From positions 1,366,001-1,430,000 of the forward strand of contig CM043963.1 of assembly GCA_014529385.2 (NCBI GenBank): a DNA stretch of 64,000 nt. Reading direction: 5' to 3'. This stretch comes from Adiantum capillus-veneris (Eukaryota; Streptophyta; Polypodiopsida; Polypodiales; Pteridaceae). The translations under genes and the position numbers were made by a program. Position 1 is the first letter of the stretch. Each line of letters opens with the position of its first letter. Below, piece after piece: positions 57,659 to 64,000 of the stretch. The notes under the pieces were generated by a model. That model did no database searches and had not been told where the DNA came from. It was given only the letters and a program-made list of their open reading frames with translations.

Positions 57659-57975
57659 CACACACGCACACACACAAGGAGATGGTGAAGGAGAAGGTGG
57701 AGATGGAGCAAGAGCAGCTTCTATTGCACAATGAGAGAATGACTCAATTTTAGGTTTAATTGGCTTTTATGTGAGCTCACCCCATTCACACTTGGGCGCC
57801 CATGCTTAGCCAACTAACCCTAGCATGTTCGTGTTAGAGTGTGCCTCTCATCGGCGATCACTCTACCTTTCCCTATTGGACCAACAAGCCCGGTGCCTGA
57901 CTCTACTTAAATAAATAATACGGTTTCAGTGTCCGTCGTAGGCGATAGGGTGTCCGTGAGCCACGAGGGTTAACA
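57352..57975 (-). repeat. Element B 5' LTR
   Basis: 624 bp with (CT)n at 57603-57654, followed by the target duplication GTTCT. The TATA position on the minus strand is CATAAAAG (about 57771-57764), where the element A LTR has TATAAAAG. Confidence 0.9.
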
Positions 57976-57980
57976 GTTCT

Positions 57981-58506
57981 CAAATACATATGCTAAGGAT
58001 ACCAATCAATCCAGAATCATTCATGAGCCAATTTGTTCAGATTCAGCAGATGATGAACTTATGCAGCTGTTAGATGATGCACTACTTGATTTTGAGCCTC
58101 TACGAGATAGAGAATTTTTTTCATATGCATATTTTGAGCCTAATGAAGAGGAATTTACCAAAGACTTGATGTATTCATATATGCATGATTGGGATTCCAA
58201 TACTAATGAGAGTGAAGGTGAACTACCAATGCTTTTACCTCTGATTGATAATGACAATTGGATGAGCCAGTTGCACAGGGGGTATGGCAGTATCTGGTGC
58301 TACCTGATGCTATATGGAATCTGATGTTACCCTATAAAGTAGGGGATTTTGAGCTAGCTTTTGACCCAGGAGGTGACATATATATGCATGGTCCTGGGAA
58401 ATTGACTTATATTCCCTATGATCCTGGAGGATGGTGCAAATTTTTTAAAGGAATGCTCACAATGGGACAGATGATTAGGTTCCCGTTTGATCCCGGGGGC
58501 TACTAA
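57981..58506 (+). pseudogene. Element E2 frame after the B insertion, with DPGG motifs
   Basis: Acidic coding-like sequence (DDELMQLLDDALLDFEPL, YFEPNEEEF) is open to 58324. An overlapping frame (58258-58506) contains FDPGGD, YDPGGW and FDPGGY. Reading does not continue in the frame that enters the insertion, so at least one further shift exists. No enzyme domain is recognised. Confidence 0.5.
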
Positions 58507-59063
58507 AGTGCAAAGTTGCATATTTGAAGAGTACCAATTACCTGTTGTAGCAGGTTGCATGGTACAAGGTTTTGTTTCCTAGCTCTATGCTAAGTTAGAA
58601 GAGTTTTTTGTTATGCGGTCAATAAGCTTACATGGCTAGCTTCCAGTTGACTTCTTTGGACAATTGATGAAGTATCTTCACATCTTTTGAGTTGGTTCTG
58701 CTACCAGAACTTGAGGTAAAGGACTTGACGGCCATTCCGTGTGCAGATAGAGTAAGGCATACTTGAGATTGACAGGGTTCCTTAAAGAGAGCTTAATGGT
58801 CAAGCCGTGTGCATCATTAACTGGAGCACTGGAGTCTGGCGGGGTTCACTAAACAAGTTATCCATGATTGAATGCTTTGAATACACTGCAGATACAGTTC
58901 AAATATTTTTGATGGGACAGCTACCTAATCATCAAGCTAGAACATTGATGATAGGGTATAAGCCTTATTTCATTTTCCATACAGTTACATGAGTCTGATG
59001 ATGCTCTTGATGATGCTTTATAAGTGCGGTTGGCACAGACCGGAGTTCAGAGGGGGTGAAAGT
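58507..59063 (+). mobile_element. Element E2 3' non-coding part and polypurine tract
   Basis: Apart from a 61-codon frame of no recognisable family, nothing gene-like is seen. The polypurine tract TTCAGAGGGGGTGAAAGT occupies 59046-59063 and abuts the 3' LTR start TGTGGAGCTCC. Confidence 0.7.
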
Positions 59064-60681
59064 TGTGGAGCTCCGCTCCCATGCTAAGAAAGATGCCAAA
59101 AAAGTACATATCAAGCTTATTTAAAGGCTACCTGATTAATGGTCAGTGACCAAGGCTTGTTAACAGGCCAAGTTTAATGATTAGTGTATGCCAGATGTGG
59201 CTTAAAAGGGCCAACAGATGCCTTAATGATGCCAACAATGATTATTCTTGAAGTGAGCACAGATGGGAGTTTATGATTTAGAACAGTAGTGCTAGAAGTG
59301 CTCTACCAGCCTGTCTCGATAGGAGCTACGGTGAAGAAGTTATGGCATATTGAAGTTTGAGTCGATTGCAGATCCGTACCGGATTGGGCAACTGCAGCTA
59401 AGGTGATAGAGATGAAATGAATGCATGGGCCTAAAGTGCTCTACTTCTGGAGTGTGTCGGTCTTTTCAGATTGGTGATTGGAGTTCCGGTCGCCAAGATA
59501 TTGCCCCCGATAAATATTCACCGGGGGCCGGTTCCGTACCACTCCGGTCGGCTCGTACGGAGTGCCATCTAGGAGATTTTGGCTCTTGCTCGGATGTTGG
59601 AGTGCAGCAAAGTAAGTGCTCGAGGAGAATCTTGTCCAAAATATTATCTCCTGTAGTGCATTGATAGCAGCTACATGTACGTCAAATGTGGTGTACATCT
59701 CATTAAGTACAAAAAACTTCTTGAAGAGCTTCAAGTGAACTCATAGAATGCAATGATTGCGAGATAACTCCAACAGAGGCAGGGCCAGGAAGCTGGACAA
59801 ATGCAATCACGTACGCTTATATCTTGAAGGCAAGCATCACCATGCAAAATGATGTGGGCATCCAAATTCATGAAGATATTGTTAGTCAAGGACTGCTGAA
59901 AGGAGTTATGCTTGGCAATACCTCCGTCGGCATGTATGAAAAATGTGATGCCCTTACAAAGGCCACCCGCCCCTGACTTTAAGGTGCTTAGGGCGCCTGA
60001 GTTAAAAATGGCCGCCCAAGGGCAACCAAGAGAGAGGCCGCCAAAAACATTAAAAAGGCCGTCTGCCTGCAAACAAAGGCAACCCACAAAATTAAAGGGT
60101 TTAATCAAATGTGAGAGGAAAAAAGAAGAGATGCCTGGACAGGCAGCGAGGACGGGACTGCGCAGGAAAAAAAAGGCTCGCAGCCGCCACAGGTGAGCTC
60201 GGTTGAGCACGCGACTGAAGCGCAATCTTCTTAGGATCTCCTCGCGCAGAAGTTTGACACCGCTCACGCAGGGTTTTGTGAAGGTCGAAGGTCGACCCCG
60301 CCACGTCATCGAAGTCTTTCCCACGCCACATCAGTCACGGCGCCGTGACTGCGTGGTGGGGGTAAAATTTTAGAGGAATTTTTTAGGTTTTTGAGGACAA
60401 CGAGAAAAAAGAGAGAAGAAGAAAGAGGAAGGAGGAGCGTGAGGGCAAGTGATTGCGAACATGGAAGGAGGGGGAAGAAGAACACAGAGCAAGCTCTAGC
60501 TCTCAAAGCTCAAGGGCAATATCTCTCATTCTCACTCTCTCTCTCAAGTATGGGCTCTCTCCCTTAGCATTGGGGAAGCTCGATCTCTCAAAAGTGAGGA
60601 GTTTAAGGCATCCTCTCTCTCGACCTTGGCTAACGGGAGAACGAGAAGAGGGGAGAAGCTCGAAGGAAGGAAGAGGTGAGG

Positions 60682-60754
<73 letters not shown>
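59064..60754 (+). repeat. Element E2 3' LTR, interrupted
   Basis: It matches 40465-42091 and then stops inside its (CT)n tract (60684-60754), where LINE sequence begins. The remaining 0.65 kb of LTR expected from the 5' copy should lie beyond the LINE, outside the window. Compared with the 5' LTR it has an 11-12-bp deletion near 59313 and scattered substitutions. Confidence 0.8.
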
Positions 60755-60756
<2 letters not shown>

Positions 60757-60868
60757 GCATTGATGTAAAGACAGAATTTTTCTGTGTAATGGAAGGCTTT
60801 GCTGTAACAGCATCTCAGAACTGAAAAAACTGTCAAAACTTTGCGTTTTTGTTGCCGACTTGAAGGCA

Positions 60869-61801
60869 ATGTCAGACAAAACTCGCAAGGGTGGAAAAGC
60901 CACACTCGCCATGGAGAATGATGCAAAATCTCCAAGGAATTTGGATGCTAATCCAACCACATCGTCTACAACAACGGAAGCAATGATCATGGCTTACTTG
61001 ATCTCGTTACAAGAAACCGTCAACAAGCAAGGTGAAGAGTTGCGCGCACTTGCAATGGAGAATGGTACTTTAAGAGTTCTCGTTGTGGAGAATGAGCACC
61101 TCAAGAAGGTTCTTGAAATGCAAACAACACGTTTGATGCATCTTGAGAATGAAGTTCAAGAATGTAAACGCTCTCTTGTGGACATGAATGTAGTGAAAGA
61201 GCGCTTGAGCAAAGTTGAGAGTGATCATGTATTGAAAGAGGAAACGATAGATACAATACGACATGATGTATGTGAGATGAGAAATGCATCCAAATCATGG
61301 GCTGATATATGTAAGGATAATGTGGTTTCTACATCTCCTATCACGCAAGCCGTTGTCCAAGCAAAGAATGTAGAGAATGTGGACACTCAAGAATTGCAAG
61401 AACGACAAAAACGTTCAAAGAACATCGTCATTCGTGGAATCAAGGAGGAAAGCATGGAAACACCCCAATCTCTTGCGGTTGCTATTGAAGAGTTTTTTGC
61501 TACACACTTTGGCATGTCAGGAATCATGGCTTATGGTGCACATCGAGTTGGAAAACAAGGAGTCCCTCGCTCGGGAGAAAGACCTATTGTATGTACCATG
61601 GCTGATGAGGTAAAGAGAAAGATCATCCTTGACAATGGTTGGATCTACCTCAAAGGAACGGGTTGTAATGTATATGAGGATCGCACTCTTATGCAACAAA
61701 ATGTATGTCGCAAAGCATACGAGGAAAGAAGCAAGAAGGTTAAGGTATCATCTCAAGAAGAAAAGGCACTTGAGGAGGATGCAAGTCCACCCAACAAATA
61801 G
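60869..61801 (+). CDS. LINE ORF1 RNA-binding protein
   Basis: 310 residues from the ATG at 60869; the frame is open slightly upstream but only with a TTG. It has a Ser/Thr-rich N terminus and a long coiled coil (about 40-135, with ENGTLRVLVVENEHLKKVLEM and ENEVQECKRSL). An RRM/transposase_22-like part follows (RSKNIVIRGIKEE, then AHRVGKQG, RPIVCTMADEVKRKIIL), and the C terminus is basic. This is the L1 ORF1p layout: a trimerising coiled coil, then an RNA-binding fold that coats the LINE RNA. The frame is intact. Confidence 0.75.
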   Translation: MSDKTRKGGKATLAMENDAKSPRNLDANPTTSSTTTEAMIMAYLISLQETVNKQGEELRALAMENGTLRVLVVENEHLKKVLEMQTTRLMHLENEVQECKRSLVDMNVVKERLSKVESDHVLKEETIDTIRHDVCEMRNASKSWADICKDNVVSTSPITQAVVQAKNVENVDTQELQERQKRSKNIVIRGIKEESMETPQSLAVAIEEFFATHFGMSGIMAYGAHRVGKQGVPRSGERPIVCTMADEVKRKIILDNGWIYLKGTGCNVYEDRTLMQQNVCRKAYEERSKKVKVSSQEEKALEEDASPPNK

Positions 61802-61807
61802 GGACAC

Positions 61808-64000
61808 ATGATCTATGAGACCAACTCACGCTTGCGAATAAGCTTTTGGAATTGTAACGGGTATCCATGGAATGCGGGAATTGGCATTGATGAGCTTACC
61901 AATGACTCCGATGTGATACTTCTTGTCGAAACATGGGAGCATGATGCGCAACGAATTCTTGGATTTGACAAATACGATGTACATTCTTTGATGTGGGCCA
62001 AAAATGCAAAGCAACGAAGAGGCCAAGGAGGCGTAGCATGTATGACCAAAAAGGGTTTGAAAGATGTTTCCATTGTCAAAGAAGATAAGTATAAACGCTA
62101 CTTATGGCTGAAAATCAGCCCACCAAATGGTCAAGTCATGTTTGTGGCCGGCTGCTACATTCCTCACTATGACTCCAACTTTTATGCTCGCTTGAATATG
62201 GATAGAGATCAGCCCTTTGTTGAACTAGAGGAAGACATTGCTCATTACAAGGATCAAGGTGAAGTCATTGTTTTTGGAGACATGAATGCTCGCACAAATA
62301 TGTTACAACACGACACACAACAAGTCGACATGCCGCATGTATCAAGAAGAGTGGATGACTCATACATGTATAATCGAAGTTCTAATGATGCAAACGAAGT
62401 GGATCACTATGGAAAGTCACTTCTACATATGTGCAATAGTACCGGAATGCTCATTGCAAATGGTGTATCTCTATGGCAAGGCACCAATGACTTTACATGT
62501 AGAAAGCACAATGGTGCTAGCGTGATTGACTATATGTTGTTCTCAGAAGCCACTCTACAATGCATACAAAGCTTTACACTTGGTGAATGGAATCCGGAAT
62601 CGGATCATAGGATGTTATGTATTGACCTCAAGTGTGGTAAACAGCCCGAGCATGTAGCCTCCAATCATGATGTGAATCATTTGTACCTACGTCTAAACTT
62701 CAAACAAGCACTTATATATGCTGATATGGTGGACCAAATGTTAAGCATGATAGAGCATCAAGGGAGCCCAACATTAGAATGCAAGTGGAAAGTTTTCAAA
62801 GAAGTAATTTTCTCTTGTGCGAAGGAATGCTTTTCGGCGAAACACATGTCTTGCAAAAGGTCTAAGAAGGGTAGCACCAAGAAGAAATGGTTTGACATGG
62901 AATGTAGTCAAGCCCGAAAACACTTGCTAAGATTGGATGCAATCAAAGACAAGGAAGTTTACTTGGAATGTTCACACACATACAAAGCACTTATTCAAAA
63001 GAAGAGGAGAAGGTGGGAAGTCAAAAAACAACTTCTTTTAGCACAAGAGAAAGCACATGCATGTGGCAAGTTTTGGCAAAATCTAAAAGGCAAGCGCGTT
63101 GAGAGCTTTGGTGACTTGACTCTTGAGGATATGTATATGCATTGTAAGAACCTCTATGAGCAACCCAATGTTGATAAGATGGAGGGTTGTAGCTCCCTTC
63201 CATTTATGTCTCCCTTCTTTACCATTGAAGATGTATGCCGCGCGCTTGAGAAACTTGCTACTCGCAAGGCAGGTGACCTTCAAGGTGTCAAGGCTGAAAT
63301 GATTAAATGGACAAGCAAGAAAACACGATATTGGATATGCGATATGTTTAACCTTGCACTTCAGTATGGCATGCCTCATGATTGGAGTGCAAATTGGATC
63401 GAACCTTTGCACAAAGGAGGAGATGTGAACAATGTGAACAACTATCGCACTATAATGGTTGGTTCTTTGATGGCAAAGTTATTTGGATGTATCATGGAGA
63501 TGAAGATAAGTGAATGGGCTGAAAAGAATGGCAAACGTGCGCTTGGCCAAGCAGGTTTTTGAAAGCATCATAGCACTATTGATCACCTTGTCACTCTTCG
63601 AGTTCTTATGGAAGCGTCTCGATTGAAAGGAAAAAAGTTGTATTGTTGCTTTGTGGATTTCAAGAAAGCTTTTGACATGGTACCGCGAGGAAATCTTTGG
63701 AGACGTATGCAAAGCCTTCAAGTGCCGAGAGAATTTATGCATGCAGTCTTTCGCATCTACCAAAAAGTGATATGTCGATTACGTATGGGAGATGGAATTT
63801 CAGAATTTTTTGCAAGCACTATTGGTGTCAAACAAGGATGCCCACTTTCCCCAACCCTCTTTGGGCTACTCATTGATGAATTGGAATACATGGTTCTTGA
63901 TTTTATGCAGCAAGAAGGCATAGAAGAGGTTAAGATTGGAAATGCGGTGATCATGCTTTTGCTTTATGCCGATGATGTAGTGCTCTTGGCACATACCTTA
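61808..64000 (+). pseudogene. LINE ORF2 endonuclease-reverse transcriptase, one stop, truncated by the window
   Basis: Residues 1-275 form an APE-type endonuclease: WNCNG (14-18), ETWE (41-44), GDMNAR (157-162), DYMLF (241-245) and SDHRML (265-270). RT begins near 470 (RKAGDLQGVKAEMIKW, NYRTIMVGSLMAKL). After TGA at 63560-63562 the same frame continues with FVDFKKAFDMVPR, GVKQGCPLSPTLF and catalytic YADD near 63965-63976. The enzyme would nick target DNA and prime reverse transcription there. The single stop makes this copy inactive as read. The rest lies beyond 64000. Confidence 0.85.

Larger units (their letters stand above)
44533..57975 (-). mobile_element. Gypsy element B, complete, near-intact pol
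   Basis: 13,443 bp with LTRs at 44533-45170 and 57352-57975 and the target duplication GTTCT at 44528-44532 and 57976-57980. The primer site is tRNA-Asp-type and the polypurine tract is AGGAAGGGGGGCAA on the minus strand beside 45171. A single frame from 56442 to 47095 encodes gag, protease, RT, RNase H, integrase, a second protease-like domain and a WVPK tail, broken only by six nonsense codons. An extra 143-codon frame lies downstream. It sits inside the gag-like frame of E2. Confidence 0.92.
40465..60754 (+). mobile_element. Element E2, apparently non-autonomous LTR element, split by B and a LINE
   Basis: The 5' LTR is 40465-42828. Internal sequence is 42829-44532 plus 57981-59063 (about 2.8 kb). 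The 3' LTR starts at 59064 and is cut at 60754 by a LINE. The internal part has a putative primer site, a gag-like frame and a polypurine tract, but no protease, RT or integrase. I infer it was moved by enzymes of another element. The first base of the 5' LTR is C instead of the T seen in the 3' copy. The target duplication cannot be seen because the far end lies outside the window. Confidence 0.75.
60755..64000 (+). mobile_element. L1-like LINE with intact 5' end, runs off the right edge
   Basis: A 114-bp leader is followed by ORF1 (60869-61801) and, six bases after it, ORF2 (from 61808) with endonuclease and reverse transcriptase. The 5' end abuts (CT)n of the E2 3' LTR. The presence of ORF1 and a leader shows a full-length or nearly full-length insertion. 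Tail and target duplication are outside the window. Confidence 0.85.

Overview
The window looks like repeat-dense nuclear DNA of a land plant with a large genome. It shows nested Ty3/gypsy LTR retrotransposons with tRNA-Asp-type primer sites, Ty1/copia and LINE remnants, many (CT)n tracts and no intact host gene. A seed-free plant (fern-like) is my guess, because the broken host gene belongs to a protein family I associate with mosses, ferns and animals. That assignment is inference only.

Layout. 1-5335: minus-strand gypsy element D, with broken gag, a long palindrome-bearing leader, primer site and 5' LTR; its pol lies off the left edge. About 5336-8850: an LTR of family E (copy E1) with an internally duplicated promoter segment. 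It is followed by 8871-10230, which ends in a decayed FCP1/NLI-interacting-factor phosphatase fragment, and then a minisatellite. 11370-24976: one decayed host gene on the minus strand. It is split by a solo LTR (12578-13297), a minisatellite-filled intron (13806-15208) and the very young gypsy element A (15718-24698, TSD AACAC). 24704-27593: microsatellites, a decayed coiled-coil reading frame, a LINE-like scrap and a Ty1/copia RNase H. The copia frame is split by plus-strand Tat-like gypsy element C (27594-38726) and resumes at 38727. 39582-40451: a long (GA)n tract and a three-copy 190-bp tandem repeat. 40465-60754: element E2, apparently non-autonomous, with a gag-like frame and no pol. 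It is split by gypsy element B (44533-57975, TSD GTTCT), and its 3' LTR is split by an L1-like LINE from 60755 to the right edge.

How they relate. A and B share nearly identical gag-protease sequence but have clearly different LTRs and 3' ends, so one is a recombinant. B has a full pol (protease, RT, RNase H, integrase). It also has a second retropepsin-like domain after the integrase and a C-terminal tail of repeated W(V/I)PK motifs. A has lost RT, RNase H, integrase and the second protease but keeps gag, the first protease and the WVPK tail. It moved recently (LTRs almost identical) and so was presumably mobilised in trans. The second protease plus WVPK tail is the best candidate here for something undescribed. 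Next come the leader palindromes of D and the 90-bp repeats of E2 that carry copies of its polypurine tract.
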